A stretch of DNA of 64,000 nt, from the IMG/VR virus record IMGVR_UViG_3300034284_001491, positions 20,462 through 84,461 of that record; one strand, 5' to 3'. Every line of letters starts with the position of its first letter. Position 1 is the stretch's first letter. Shown here piece after piece: positions 1 to 7,999 of the stretch. Source of the DNA: a virus. The notes below the pieces were generated by a model. The model was not told the origin of the DNA. It made no database searches and worked only from the letters and a program-made list of their open reading frames with translations. Both the position numbers and the translations under genes were made by a program.

Positions 1-139
1 TGCCGATAGAGAAAAAGCAAATATTAAACGTGAAGAACTTAGTGTTAAAAGAGAAATTGCAGATAAACAATTACAAATAGCAAGAGAGAATAAGAATAAG
101 TACGATGATAAAAAATCTACTAGCAAAAAGAAAGGTTGA
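1..139 (+). CDS. C-terminal end of probable portal protein (partial)
   Basis: Only the last 45 codons are in the window; the frame is open from base 2 and stops at TGA 137-139. The visible part is a highly charged, helix-forming tail with the segment IARENKNKYD near the end, followed by a lysine-rich tip. Portal proteins of crAss-like and other Bacteroidota podoviruses, as I remember them, often end in such a charged coiled coil with an NKNKYD-like sequence. The position directly before scaffold-like and capsid genes fits a portal. The fold itself cannot be seen here. Alternative: the end of any other coiled-coil structural protein. Confidence 0.55.
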   Translation, partial: ADREKANIKREELSVKREIADKQLQIARENKNKYDDKKSTSKKKG

Positions 140-347
140 CAAAAAACAGTCAAATAATAATTGGGTCACAATAATATTAGTGGATGATTCAATTAATGAA
201 TTTTGCTTGGAAGATATACCGAATGATACCACTAAAATGAATTTCTTAGAACTAAAAGAATATTTAGAAAAAAATAGTTATAGTTTAAGAAAATCAAAAG
301 GAAAAAATATAGCGATATATTTAGCTTTTAAAGAAAAAAATAAGTGA
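105..347 (+). CDS. Small hypothetical protein between portal and scaffold genes
   Basis: An 80-residue frame starting at ATG 105, which overlaps the end of the preceding gene by 35 bases, and ending at TGA 345-347. The sequence begins with a basic stretch, continues with a hydrophobic strand (VTIILVDD) and ends with a predicted helix and a basic tail. This looks like a small alpha-beta protein. No family was recognised. The overlap is longer than usual for this genome, so the true start could differ, but the frame fills an otherwise empty 270-base gap. Its position between portal and scaffold suggests a morphogenesis accessory role (inference). Confidence 0.5.
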   Translation: MIKNLLAKRKVDKKQSNNNWVTIILVDDSINEFCLEDIPNDTTKMNFLELKEYLEKNSYSLRKSKGKNIAIYLAFKEKNK

Positions 348-407
348 ATTTACAACTATTGTAGATTTACTTTTTTTATATTATATTATTATTAAAACCA
401 AATTAAT

Positions 408-1628
408 ATGTCACAAGAAAGCACAATGCAAACAGAAGTTAAAGAAGTGGATGTAAATTTAGATGAGATCTTTGGATCTGCTCCTGGAGCTGAAAGTATT
501 TTACTTCCAGAAACAGAAGTAAAACCAAGTATCTTTTCTTCTCCAAAAACTGATTTAACATTTCTAGATCCTCAATCTAAAACTCAAAAGAAAGAGGAAA
601 AAAACGAAGAATCAACAATCACCACTGAGGAAGAAGTGACTGAACTTTTAGAGTCCACTTTAAATCAGTTGGAAAATGAAACTGGAAAAGGTAGACCAAA
701 AGTTGATAAAAGTGGTTTGGTGGAAACGTTCACTAAACTTATTGATGATGGTCTAATTATGCCATTTGATGATGATAAGGATCTCTCTGATTATTCAGTG
801 AAAGATTGGAAAGAACTTATTGAGGCTAACTTCAATGAAAGAGAAAAAAAGATAAAAGAAGAAACTCCAAGAGAATTCTTTCAAGCTTTACCTCAAGAAT
901 TACAGATTGCTGCAAAATATGTGTCAGATGGAGGACAAGATCTAAAAGGTTTATTTAAAGCATTAGCACAAGTTGAGGAAGTAAGAGAACTTGATATTGA
1001 TGATGAACATGACCAAGAAACTATTGTACGTCAATATCTACGTGCTACACGTTTTGGTAGTGAAGATGAAATTGATGAAGAAATTGATAGTTGGAAGGAT
1101 ATGGATAAACTTGGTGAGAAAGCAAGTAAATTCAAACCAAAGTTGGATAAGATGCAAGAGCAAATTATTGCTCAACAACTTGCAGAACAAGAATATAGAA
1201 GAGAGCAACAGAGAGTGGCTGCAGAAACATATATGGAAAATGTATATGAAACTCTTAAACCAGGTGAACTTAATGGAATTAAGATTGATAGAAAAACTCA
1301 ATCTCAACTTTATTCTGGTTTAGTGCAACCTAATTATCCTTCTATTTCTGGTAAACCAACGAATCTATTAGGACATCTTCTTGAAAAATATCAGTTTATT
1401 GAACCTAAACATGATCTAATTGCAGAAGTTCTTTGGTTATTATCTGATCCAGATAGTTATAAAAATGAGATTAGAAAGCATGCTAAAACTGAAGCTACAC
1501 AAGAAACTGTTCGTAATTTAAAAACAGAACAAGCTAAGAGTAAGAGTTCATTCTCTTCAGTGGAAGATAAAGAAGATAGAAAAGTTCCTAAAATTTCACG
1601 TAATAATAATTTTTTCAAAAGATTTTAA
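408..1628 (+). CDS. Putative capsid scaffold / assembly protein
   Basis: A 406-residue, strongly acidic and helix-rich protein immediately upstream of the major capsid gene. Its N-terminal 110 residues are low-complexity and rich in Glu, Ser and Thr. The middle is charged and coiled-coil-like with Glu/Gln/Arg runs around residues 240-275. The C-terminus is short and basic, ending in NNFFKRF. Acidic coiled-coil body plus basic C-terminal helix is the classic layout of phage scaffolding proteins, whose basic tail binds the capsid protein. The start at ATG 408 follows a conserved leader, AACCAAAT at 396-403. It would act transiently inside the procapsid. The call rests on position and composition, not on a sequence motif. 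Confidence 0.6.
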   Translation: MSQESTMQTEVKEVDVNLDEIFGSAPGAESILLPETEVKPSIFSSPKTDLTFLDPQSKTQKKEEKNEESTITTEEEVTELLESTLNQLENETGKGRPKVDKSGLVETFTKLIDDGLIMPFDDDKDLSDYSVKDWKELIEANFNEREKKIKEETPREFFQALPQELQIAAKYVSDGGQDLKGLFKALAQVEEVRELDIDDEHDQETIVRQYLRATRFGSEDEIDEEIDSWKDMDKLGEKASKFKPKLDKMQEQIIAQQLAEQEYRREQQRVAAETYMENVYETLKPGELNGIKIDRKTQSQLYSGLVQPNYPSISGKPTNLLGHLLEKYQFIEPKHDLIAEVLWLLSDPDSYKNEIRKHAKTEATQETVRNLKTEQAKSKSSFSSVEDKEDRKVPKISRNNNFFKRF

Positions 1629-1678
1629 TATAAACAAACAATTAATTAATAACTATAAACAATTAAATTAAATTCAAA

Positions 1679-3295
1679 ATGGCAACACCAGTATTAAACA
1701 ATGGTATTTTTCTACGTGATACCAGCTATCAAGCTAGCTCACACGTAGATTCTTATCACCTGGTAAACATGATGAAAAGTGCAGAACCTATGGATATGGG
1801 TCCAGTTGATATCTGGGCAATGTCTCAAAAGGTTGAAATGCCACTTTATCAAATGTCTTCTTTCGGTGGTAAGAATGTAATTATGGTTGACAACGCTCGT
1901 GGGGAGTGGAAATGGCAAACACCAATTGCTCAAGACCTTCCTTACATTGTTGAAGACATTGAATCTGCAAATGTTACAAAAGGTGTAGATGGACAAACTT
2001 TCCGTATTAAATTGAACAAGCGTGTATTTGGTCACGGTGATATCATCACTTATGATAAATACAATGGTGCTGAAATGTACATTACTGCAGAAGATATTCT
2101 TCCTACAGGTGATGGTTTCATTTTCACTGTTCAACTTGTGAACAATGACAATACTAAGTTTTTGGATAATGCATATCTTGCTTCAGGAACAAAAGTATTC
2201 CGCAAAGGTTCTGCAAGAGGTGAATATGGTGAACGTTTCTCAGATCTTTCTACTAGTTCAGGATTCCGTGAATTCTATAACTATGTAGGTGGTGCAGAAG
2301 CTCACGTACACTATTCAATTTCATCTAGAGCAGATTTAATGATCAAAGGTGGTTTGAATGCTGATGGTACTGTACCTGTAACAGAAATCTGGAGAAACTT
2401 TGATAACAATGTTGATCCTTCTGTAACTTCATTGGAATCAATGGTAGCTAAAATGGGTAAAGATTATGCAAAAAGAGCTATGGAAAATGGTTCTCTTAGC
2501 CGCACTTTCTTAACTCGTCTTGAAGCTGCTCACCTTAGCAAAGTTGCTAATGACATTGAAACTTACTTGATGTGGGGTCATGGTGGTAAGATTAAGCAAG
2601 ATGGTCCAGATGATATGCGTTTATCTGTAGGTCTTTGGAAACAACTTGATAACTCTTTCAAGCGTATCTACAATAAAGCATCTTTCAATCTTGATGTATT
2701 CCGTAATGAAATTTATAACTTCTATAACGGTAAAGTTGAATTTAAAGGACCAGATCCTCAGCGTCAACTTATTGTACAAACCGGTATGGGTGGTATGAAA
2801 CTAGTTAATGAAGCAATTAAGAGAGAAGCAGTTAATTCTGGTCTAGTTATTCAAGCTTCTGATATTGGAGCTATCACTGGAAAAGGAATGGATCTTAATT
2901 TTGGTTTTGCTTACACTTCTTACGTTATTCCATTCTTGGCTAACGTTAAGTTTGTACTTAACCCTGCTTTTGATAACATCCACACTAATGACATTGAAAA
3001 CCCAATTATTGATGGTTATCCTTTGTCTTCATATAACTTTATCGTATTTGATATCACTGATAACACTAATGACAATATCTTCTTGTTGAAATTGTCTTGG
3101 GATAATCAATTGAAGTGGTGGTATCAGAACGGTACTATGGATTATATGGGTAGATCACAAGGTTTCCAATCTTCTGGTCAATTCAATGGTTACCGTGTAA
3201 TGATGACACAAACAATGCCTGCAGTATGGGTAAAAGACCCAACTAAAGTGTTGAAGATTGTTATGAAGAATCCTATTACTGGAGGATCATTCTAA
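1679..3295 (+). CDS. Major capsid protein
   Basis: A 538-residue protein without signal peptide or membrane segment, beginning MATPVLNNGIFLRDTSYQAS. Its general look and position (after portal and scaffold, before a strong terminator) match the crAss-like major capsid protein, an HK97-fold subunit, though it is somewhat longer than the roughly 500 residues usual there. Codon use differs sharply from most of the window: many CGT/CGC arginine codons and C-ending codons (AAC, TTC, CAC), where neighbours use AGA and T-ending codons. That is the expected sign of very high expression. A perfect hairpin with a T-run lies 15 bases after the stop. Many subunits would form the icosahedral shell. Confidence 0.8.
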   Translation: MATPVLNNGIFLRDTSYQASSHVDSYHLVNMMKSAEPMDMGPVDIWAMSQKVEMPLYQMSSFGGKNVIMVDNARGEWKWQTPIAQDLPYIVEDIESANVTKGVDGQTFRIKLNKRVFGHGDIITYDKYNGAEMYITAEDILPTGDGFIFTVQLVNNDNTKFLDNAYLASGTKVFRKGSARGEYGERFSDLSTSSGFREFYNYVGGAEAHVHYSISSRADLMIKGGLNADGTVPVTEIWRNFDNNVDPSVTSLESMVAKMGKDYAKRAMENGSLSRTFLTRLEAAHLSKVANDIETYLMWGHGGKIKQDGPDDMRLSVGLWKQLDNSFKRIYNKASFNLDVFRNEIYNFYNGKVEFKGPDPQRQLIVQTGMGGMKLVNEAIKREAVNSGLVIQASDIGAITGKGMDLNFGFAYTSYVIPFLANVKFVLNPAFDNIHTNDIENPIIDGYPLSSYNFIVFDITDNTNDNIFLLKLSWDNQLKWWYQNGTMDYMGRSQGFQSSGQFNGYRVMMTQTMPAVWVKDPTKVLKIVMKNPITGGSF

Positions 3296-3309
3296 TCTAA
3301 ATGATAACT

Positions 3310-3342
3310 ATCTAGGGGGTGTAATAGCCCCCTAGATTTTTT
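3310..3342 (+). terminator. Strong intrinsic terminator after capsid gene
   Basis: A perfect 10-bp stem, ATCTAGGGGG (3310-3319) with CCCCCTAGAT (3328-3337), encloses an 8-base loop and runs into six T residues (3337-3342). It follows the capsid stop codon by 15 bases and precedes a promoter-like element, so it probably ends the capsid transcript. Confidence 0.9.
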
Positions 3343-3355
3343 ATCTAAATATTTT

Positions 3356-3363
3356 TACATTTG
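3356..3363 (+). promoter_or_regulatory. Bacteroidota-type -7 promoter element TACATTTG
   Basis: TACATTTG matches the Bacteroidota primary-sigma -7 consensus TAnnTTTG. It sits just after the capsid terminator and 24 bases before the next start codon. I do not see a convincing -33 TTTG partner at the usual spacing, so the call is tentative. Confidence 0.4.
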
Positions 3364-3387
3364 CTAATAAACTAAAACCAAAATAAA

Positions 3388-4404
3388 ATGAGTGAAATAA
3401 CAATGGTGGAAAAGTATCAGACTAATAAGTCTAGTGCTATCTCAATTAAACCCTACTTTGATTCAAGTATATCAAATATGGGATTAGAAAAATATGGAAT
3501 GAATGTTTTTGAAGGAGTATTCCATGAAGAACAATTAACCTGTATAGAAGTAAATGGTATTAAGAGATATGTTACAGGTTTAAATGAATTTGCTCCAGAA
3601 GTCAAATTACTTCCAGAATCTGAAAAAGAAGCAAAAATTAAACAGATTAGAGCAATAGTAGCAGAACTTGAAAGAGAGTTAGCTGCTAATGTTATTGAAA
3701 CTGATGATAAAGAATTTTGGAATAAAGTAAAACTTCTTAAACCAGATAATCATTCTTTTTGGGAAAAGATTACTATTAGAGTGGGAAATGAACCCACCTT
3801 TTTAGATCCTAAAAAAGATCCTTATGATTTAATTAAATTGTATGCAATAGAAGCAGGTGCGTTTTCTCTAATTGCTAAAAGTTATGAAGCAGCAAAAAGA
3901 ATGGCTAAACCACCTAAGTTCTACTTAGATAGAATTGAATCTACAGTTAGTACAAAAACTGAATATAAGAAACTACGTAATAAAGCACTTGGAGAACTTC
4001 AAAAGATGTTTGATAAAAACACTAATAAGTTATTCTTAGTAGCTAAGATAGTAGATATGGATTCAATCCAATATAGAAAGTCTACACCAAATGATATTCT
4101 ATTTGAAAATATGGATAGACATATTAATGGTGAAGGTTCTGAAGATAACAAGAAAAGAGCAGCAGAAAGATTCTTAGAAGTTGCTGCAATGGATATGGAA
4201 ACTTTAAAACTTAAATCACTTGTTAAGGATGCAAACTATCATAAAGTAATTGTTTCAAAATCTGATGGATTTATTTATCATATTGAAAGTAGTACTATGT
4301 TAGGACGTAATCAAACAGATGTTGTAGAGTTTTTAAGAAATCCATTGAATGACCAGATTCTTTTAGACATCACTAAAAAAGTTGAAAAATACTGGAATTC
4401 TTAA
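3388..4404 (+). CDS. Conserved protein downstream of capsid gene, function unknown
   Basis: A 338-residue, mainly helical protein with a coiled-coil-like segment near residues 88-105 and a lysine-rich centre. It has no signal peptide, membrane segment or catalytic motif that I can identify. A protein of similar size and helical character follows the capsid gene in crAss-like phages, so I take it as a conserved late protein, possibly involved in head assembly or present in the virion (inference). The start at ATG 3388 follows the leader AACCAAAA at 3376-3383. It is the first gene after the capsid terminator and so probably the first of a new transcript that also carries the small basic proteins and the connector gene. 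Confidence 0.6.
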   Translation: MSEITMVEKYQTNKSSAISIKPYFDSSISNMGLEKYGMNVFEGVFHEEQLTCIEVNGIKRYVTGLNEFAPEVKLLPESEKEAKIKQIRAIVAELERELAANVIETDDKEFWNKVKLLKPDNHSFWEKITIRVGNEPTFLDPKKDPYDLIKLYAIEAGAFSLIAKSYEAAKRMAKPPKFYLDRIESTVSTKTEYKKLRNKALGELQKMFDKNTNKLFLVAKIVDMDSIQYRKSTPNDILFENMDRHINGEGSEDNKKRAAERFLEVAAMDMETLKLKSLVKDANYHKVIVSKSDGFIYHIESSTMLGRNQTDVVEFLRNPLNDQILLDITKKVEKYWNS

Positions 4405-4430
4405 TATATTATATATAAATACATTCTATT

Positions 4431-4592
4431 ATGAAAAAAGGTTCCGGGTGTAAAACACCTAAAATGAAAGATGGTGGTTCATTAAAACCAGTTGATGCAT
4501 CTAAGAATCCAGGACTTTCTAAACTTCCTACAGAAGTAAGAAATAAAATGGGTTATGCTAAAAAAGGTGGATCTGTAAAAAAGAAAAAATAA
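4431..4592 (+). CDS. Tiny lysine-rich protein with GG motifs (53 aa)
   Basis: ATG 4431 to TAA 4590-4592 encodes 53 residues, about a quarter of them lysine. It contains two Gly-Gly motifs in a similar setting, MKDGGSLKP and AKKGGSVKKKK, and one conserved-looking middle segment, NPGLSKLPTEVRNKMGY. The stop overlaps the start of the next gene (TAATG), so the two are translationally coupled. Such short basic proteins with KKGGS tails are common in phage genomes, but I know of no established function. DNA binding, virion cargo or a packaging signal are possible. The same GG motif recurs in the giant proteins at 22068-33316. Confidence 0.65.
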   Translation: MKKGSGCKTPKMKDGGSLKPVDASKNPGLSKLPTEVRNKMGYAKKGGSVKKKK

Positions 4593-4756
4593 TGGCCACT
4601 AAAAAACATCCTGGCTTTAAAGCCGTACAAAAGAAAATAGCAAAACAACAAGGTGTATCTATGGAATCTGCAGGAGCTATTCTTGCAAGTTCAAGTAGAA
4701 ATGCATCTGCTGCAGCTAAAAAGAAAAATCCCCGTTTAAAAAAAGTAAGGGGATAA
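4592..4756 (+). CDS. Tiny basic protein, alanine/lysine rich (54 aa)
   Basis: ATG 4592 (sharing bases with the previous stop codon) to TAA 4754-4756 encodes 54 residues. The middle, GVSMESAGAILASSSRNAS, looks like a helix that buries alanine. The flanks are lysine-rich and the end reads NPRLKKVRG. I recall small proteins of this kind, with an AGAILA...R.AS..A core and an NP.LK.V end, in many phages including those of Bacteroidota, without a known role. A compact nucleic-acid-binding or virion-associated protein is likely. It lies between two other tiny basic genes, in a late operon after the capsid gene. Confidence 0.65.
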   Translation: MATKKHPGFKAVQKKIAKQQGVSMESAGAILASSSRNASAAAKKKNPRLKKVRG

Positions 4757-4782
4757 TTATTAACAATTAATTTTTTATAACA

Positions 4783-4941
4783 ATGGCAACTAAAGGAAAA
4801 ATGGGTCCAACTAAAGGACCTAAAAAAAAAGAAATGAAAAAAGAAATGAAAAAAGAAGAAATGATGATACCTCCTATGAAAAAAGGTGGTTCAACACCTT
4901 CTTATAAAAAAGGTGGGTCAATGGGTAAAAAAATGAAGTAA
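4783..4941 (+). CDS. Tiny lysine/methionine-rich protein with KKGGS repeats (52 aa)
   Basis: ATG 4783 to TAA 4939-4941 encodes 52 residues made almost entirely of Lys, Met, Gly, Pro and Glu. It has a KKKEMKKEMKKEE heptad-like stretch and two copies of the motif KKGGS (MKKGGSTPS and YKKGGSMGK). The start of the next gene follows within four bases. Low complexity makes homology hard to judge, but the intact frame, tight operon spacing and shared GG motif with the gene at 4431 argue that it is real. Function unknown. Confidence 0.6.
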   Translation: MATKGKMGPTKGPKKKEMKKEMKKEEMMIPPMKKGGSTPSYKKGGSMGKKMK

Positions 4942-4944
4942 TAG

Positions 4945-5649
4945 ATGAATACATCAACTATACAGATTAAAGTTAAGCAAAGACTTAACAAGTTAGCTTC
5001 TAATGATTATGATAACATTGAATGCTGGCAAATTGTAGAGGCTTTTAATAAAGCCCAACTACAATGGTGTCGTAGACAATTACATGGTTATAATCTATTA
5101 AAAGAAGGTGACGAGCAATCTAAACGTAGAGTTGATGATTTACAGATTCTATTAACACAAACTCCAACAAATGTAACAGATAGACAATTATTTTTTGAAA
5201 CAACAAATTGGCCCTCTGATTATATGGAGTTTAAAAAAGTGGTGGCATCTGCTGAAAACAATTGTTGCCCTGAACCCAGAAAACTTATGATTTACTTAAC
5301 TGAAGAAGCAAATGTTGACCTTCATTTAAAAGATGAAACTAGAAAACCTAGTTTAGAATGGGGAGAAACATTTGCTACTTTAGTGGGTAATACAATTAGA
5401 ATTTATACAAATGATGAATTTGATATAACTAACTGCTCTATAATGTATTATAGAAAACCAGTGAATATACAAATTCAAGGATGTATAGATCCTTACACCG
5501 GTGTTGTATCTGCAATAGAAGTGAATCCTGAATTTAAAGATGATATTGTTGAAGTTTTAATAGATGAAGCAGTGTCAATTTTAGCAGGAGATATTGAAGC
5601 AGTGATACAATATCAAAGACTTACAAATGAAACAGAAAAGAATAATTAA
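4945..5649 (+). CDS. Putative head-tail connector / ring protein
   Basis: A 234-residue protein with an N-terminal helical half (residues 1-75, including WQIVEAFNKAQLQWCRRQL), a beta-rich middle with the segment NWPSDYMEFKKV, and a C-terminal helix with a VLIDEAVSILAGDIEAVIQY pattern. This helix-beta-helix layout is typical of small connector proteins that sit under the portal in crAss-like and P22-like podoviruses (ring or tail-adaptor proteins). It is in a late operon downstream of the capsid gene. I infer that it forms a ring between portal and tail. The exact ring position cannot be told from sequence. Confidence 0.6.
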   Translation: MNTSTIQIKVKQRLNKLASNDYDNIECWQIVEAFNKAQLQWCRRQLHGYNLLKEGDEQSKRRVDDLQILLTQTPTNVTDRQLFFETTNWPSDYMEFKKVVASAENNCCPEPRKLMIYLTEEANVDLHLKDETRKPSLEWGETFATLVGNTIRIYTNDEFDITNCSIMYYRKPVNIQIQGCIDPYTGVVSAIEVNPEFKDDIVEVLIDEAVSILAGDIEAVIQYQRLTNETEKNN

Positions 5650-5654
5650 AATTT

Positions 5655-5683
5655 GGATTTTAAATAAAAATCCATTATAATAT
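5655..5683 (+). promoter_or_regulatory. Hairpin plus TTATAATAT box in intergenic region
   Basis: A 7-bp inverted repeat, GGATTTT (5655-5661) and AAAATCC (5667-5673), is followed at once by TTATAATAT (5675-5683). The same nonamer lies before the genes at 7005, 9149 and 35063. It could be a processing or attenuation hairpin combined with a promoter-like box for the gene at 5716. No T-run follows, so it is not a standard terminator. Confidence 0.35.
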
Positions 5684-5715
5684 AATATTGTCTAACAACT
5701 TAATTTTTATTTATT

Positions 5716-6915
5716 ATGGCTTATTTTAATCACGCATTCCAGAAAGTATTTATTGGTACTGCTGGATATCACAACACAGCATCTGAGACCACTGCAGATC
5801 TAGTAACTCTAGAATATGGTCTTTATGATGCTAAAACATTTGAAACTTATACTACAGGTACAAGTTCACCTTTTATTCTAGCATCAGGTTCTATCTATGC
5901 TAATGATAAAATTGGTCCTCATCATGGTGGTTACACTGAATCTAACAAATCCAAAGTTATTAATCCAAGATACATTAATAAATTTTGGAAAGTAGAAGAA
6001 AAAGCATCTGTACAAGCACTCACAATTATTGGTAAAACTGATGATGGAGGTGTTAGTGCATGTGAATGTCCAACATTTTTGTGTGGAAAAACTTATCGTT
6101 TGAGACTTGATATTAAAGGTTCTCCTGCACTTCGTTTCTTAAATCACCAAGTTTACACTACACTTGATGCATATACAGGATGTTGTGCAGATCCAGCTAG
6201 TCCCACTAATGTTGATCCAGTAAGTGTATTTGTACAATGGGCTAAACAAATTATTGAGCATCCTTATCTTTCTCAATTTATTTCTCCTGTAGTAAAATAT
6301 ACTACAGATATTACTGCTGGTTCTCCAACTTGGGAAACCCTTGATACCCTTAAATTATTGGAAGAATATACTGCTGAAACAGGAAGTACTGCAGATTACT
6401 GTGTAGGTCTTGAATTAACCGGTGCTTATGTTGATACAGTATTTGGAAATTGTTCTTTCAAACCCACTGATCATTTTGAAAAAGAACCTATTCAAATTTA
6501 TGCATCATTTGTAGATGACATTAATGATCCTTGTCAACATGAATCTTTATGTGTTACTCAAGTAACACTTGCTAAACAAGGAGAAGGATATGGTGAATCA
6601 GTTATTCGTGAATTAATTGTTTCTGAATCTTATTCTCAAAATTACTTTAGCTGTAATCCACGTATTCGTGAAATTACTCAAGGTGATGCAATTTTTAATG
6701 CGGTTGATCGTACTCTTAAATATGATGTATATTATTTATTGCATAGTGTTCCTCGTTTTAATAATCCAACTGGAACATTTGATAATGATCAATATCTGTT
6801 AAAAATTGTAATTCCTACAGGAGCTAGTGCTTCAGCATTTGAAACAGTAATTCTTGATGCATTAGATGCTGTAAGTAATCCAGTATATAATGGAGGAGTT
6901 GTAGAAATTCTTTAA
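5716..6915 (+). CDS. Probable abundant virion protein (auxiliary capsid or tail-type)
   Basis: A 399-residue, beta-rich and rather cysteine-rich protein (for example ACECPTFLCGK near residue 115 and GCCADP near 155). No named family was recognised. Two signs point to high expression: like the capsid gene it uses CGT arginine codons (CGTGAA, CGTATTCGT) while most of the window uses AGA, and it stands as a single gene between an upstream hairpin/TTATAATAT region and its own strong terminator. crAss-like virions contain an auxiliary capsid protein encoded a few genes after the major capsid protein, and that is my preferred guess. A major tail or fibre subunit is the alternative. Confidence 0.5.
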   Translation: MAYFNHAFQKVFIGTAGYHNTASETTADLVTLEYGLYDAKTFETYTTGTSSPFILASGSIYANDKIGPHHGGYTESNKSKVINPRYINKFWKVEEKASVQALTIIGKTDDGGVSACECPTFLCGKTYRLRLDIKGSPALRFLNHQVYTTLDAYTGCCADPASPTNVDPVSVFVQWAKQIIEHPYLSQFISPVVKYTTDITAGSPTWETLDTLKLLEEYTAETGSTADYCVGLELTGAYVDTVFGNCSFKPTDHFEKEPIQIYASFVDDINDPCQHESLCVTQVTLAKQGEGYGESVIRELIVSESYSQNYFSCNPRIREITQGDAIFNAVDRTLKYDVYYLLHSVPRFNNPTGTFDNDQYLLKIVIPTGASASAFETVILDALDAVSNPVYNGGVVEIL

Positions 6916-6940
6916 CTAAGTGCTACCTTAGAATAACATT

Positions 6941-6977
6941 AAAGGGGAGAGAGAGTTTTACTCTCCTCCCTTTTTTT
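6941..6977 (+). terminator. Intrinsic terminator
   Basis: The purine arm at 6941-6955 (AAAGGGGAGAGAGAG) pairs, with two imperfect positions, with CTCTCCTCCCTTT at 6961-6973. The loop is TTTTA and the T-run is 6971-6977. A second small hairpin, CTAAG/CTTAG, lies at 6916-6930. Together they end the transcript of the 399-residue protein. Confidence 0.85.
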
Positions 6978-6989
6978 GTTAAATAAAAA

Positions 6990-7006
6990 TTTGTAAATTA
7001 TAATAT
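6990..7006 (+). promoter_or_regulatory. TTTGT-TTATAATAT box overlapping a start codon
   Basis: TTTGTAAATTATAATAT runs directly into the start codon at 7005. TTTG followed after 4-6 bases by TTATAATAT is also found before the genes at 9149 and 35063. If TTTG is the end of a Bacteroidota -7 element, the mRNA would start only about 8 bases before the coding sequence. Confidence 0.4.
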
Positions 7007-7535
7007 GGAACAGCACAGACTAGGTTTACACATTCCTGATATATTAAATCAATGTGTAATGAAAATTGAAGATGTAAGTGACTATAGTGATTTAATGACT
7101 ATAGATTGTGAGTTATTACAGATTACTCCTCCCGGATTTACTTTTGCTGTTCATTTTAGAGATATCACTGAAGGATTTACAAAGATTATTAATGCAGAAG
7201 ATCTAGAATTAGGGATTGCTGGAGATACTTTACCAGATGGTGTATATGTTATTAGATATAGTGTGTCACCTAATGATAAAGTATATGTTGAATATAACTA
7301 TCTTAGGACTTCAGTGTTTCTTGATAAATATCACGCAATATTGTGTGAATTAGAATTAGCATGTTGTGAACCTGAAAGAGAAATGAAAGAGAAGTTTAAA
7401 GAACTTAGAGATATCAAAATGATGTTAGATGCAGCCAAAGCAAAAGTTGAGGTTTGTCATTATATCACTGAAGGAATGGATCTCTATAATTATGCTTTAA
7501 AACTTCTTAATAAATTTGAATGTAAAAACTGTTAA
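7005..7535 (+). CDS. Conserved hypothetical late protein (176 aa)
   Basis: A 176-residue protein with a beta-rich N-terminal two thirds (including GFTFAVHFRDITEG) and a helical C-terminal third containing EMKEKFKELRDIKMMLDAAK. It has six cysteines, two adjacent near residue 121 (CCEPE). No family was recognised. It starts a transcript of small cysteine-containing proteins leading into the fibre genes, so a structural or fibre-assembly role is plausible (inference). The start codon overlaps a conserved TTATAATAT box, and the next gene begins 12 bases after its stop, behind the AACCAAAT leader. Confidence 0.55.
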   Translation: MEQHRLGLHIPDILNQCVMKIEDVSDYSDLMTIDCELLQITPPGFTFAVHFRDITEGFTKIINAEDLELGIAGDTLPDGVYVIRYSVSPNDKVYVEYNYLRTSVFLDKYHAILCELELACCEPEREMKEKFKELRDIKMMLDAAKAKVEVCHYITEGMDLYNYALKLLNKFECKNC

Positions 7536-7547
7536 AACCAAATAACT

Positions 7548-7745
7548 ATGAGTACATGTCCAAATTGCGGTAAAAAATTATCATGCGGATGCCAAAAGAC
7601 AAAAGCATCAGATGGTAGAATTTGTTGTAATAGTTGTGTAGCATTTTACAATAAATCTTTAAGGGATAAAACCGTAAATCCTAAAAGAATGATTTCTTCT
7701 GCTACTGTAACAAAAAGAATAATTGATACTCTAGATGATTTATAA
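7548..7745 (+). CDS. Small zinc-ribbon-like protein (65 aa)
   Basis: A 65-residue protein with the pattern CPNCGKKLSCGCQ at residues 4-16 and CCNSC at residues 26-30. Seven cysteines in the first 30 residues give two CxxC-type knuckles, which strongly suggests a bound zinc ion. The rest is a short basic helix. The start is ATG 7548 after the leader AACCAAAT at 7536-7543, and the stop overlaps the next start (TAATG), so the two are coupled. It might bind nucleic acid or act as a small structural zinc protein next to the fibre genes. It resembles short phage proteins with a CPNCGKKL head, for which I know no function. Confidence 0.65.
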   Translation: MSTCPNCGKKLSCGCQKTKASDGRICCNSCVAFYNKSLRDKTVNPKRMISSATVTKRIIDTLDDL

Positions 7746-7999
7746 TGGATAAGAAAACAATAAATATCTATACAAAATTTGCTTCTGAAGTATATAAATA
7801 CTTTTTAAGTAGGCGATATGGTATTGGTAGATGTTGTGATGATGAACTAGATAGATACTACACTAAAAAAGAAAATTGCGATCTGGCAAGTAAAATATTA
7901 CCAGATTATTGTCAGGAAGAAGTGGTTCCTCCTACACCACCAGTTTGTAATGATAATGATTTTAATGATTTAGATTTTAATCCACAAGATTTTTTATAA
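7745..7999 (+). CDS. Small hypothetical protein with acidic asparagine-rich tail (84 aa)
   Basis: An 84-residue protein coupled to both neighbours: its start overlaps the previous stop, and its stop overlaps the next start (TAATG). The N-terminal 50 residues are helical and contain RCCDDELDRYY. A proline linker (VVPPTPP) leads to an acidic tail with a repeated NDLDFNPQDF-like ending. Family unknown. Translational coupling to a zinc-ribbon protein and to a fibre gene suggests a role in fibre assembly or a virion minor protein (inference). Confidence 0.55.
   Translation: MDKKTINIYTKFASEVYKYFLSRRYGIGRCCDDELDRYYTKKENCDLASKILPDYCQEEVVPPTPPVCNDNDFNDLDFNPQDFL

Noticed and set aside
1739-2134. 131-codon - strand frame inside the capsid gene
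   Set aside because: Antisense to a highly expressed gene; composition is that of reversed codons.
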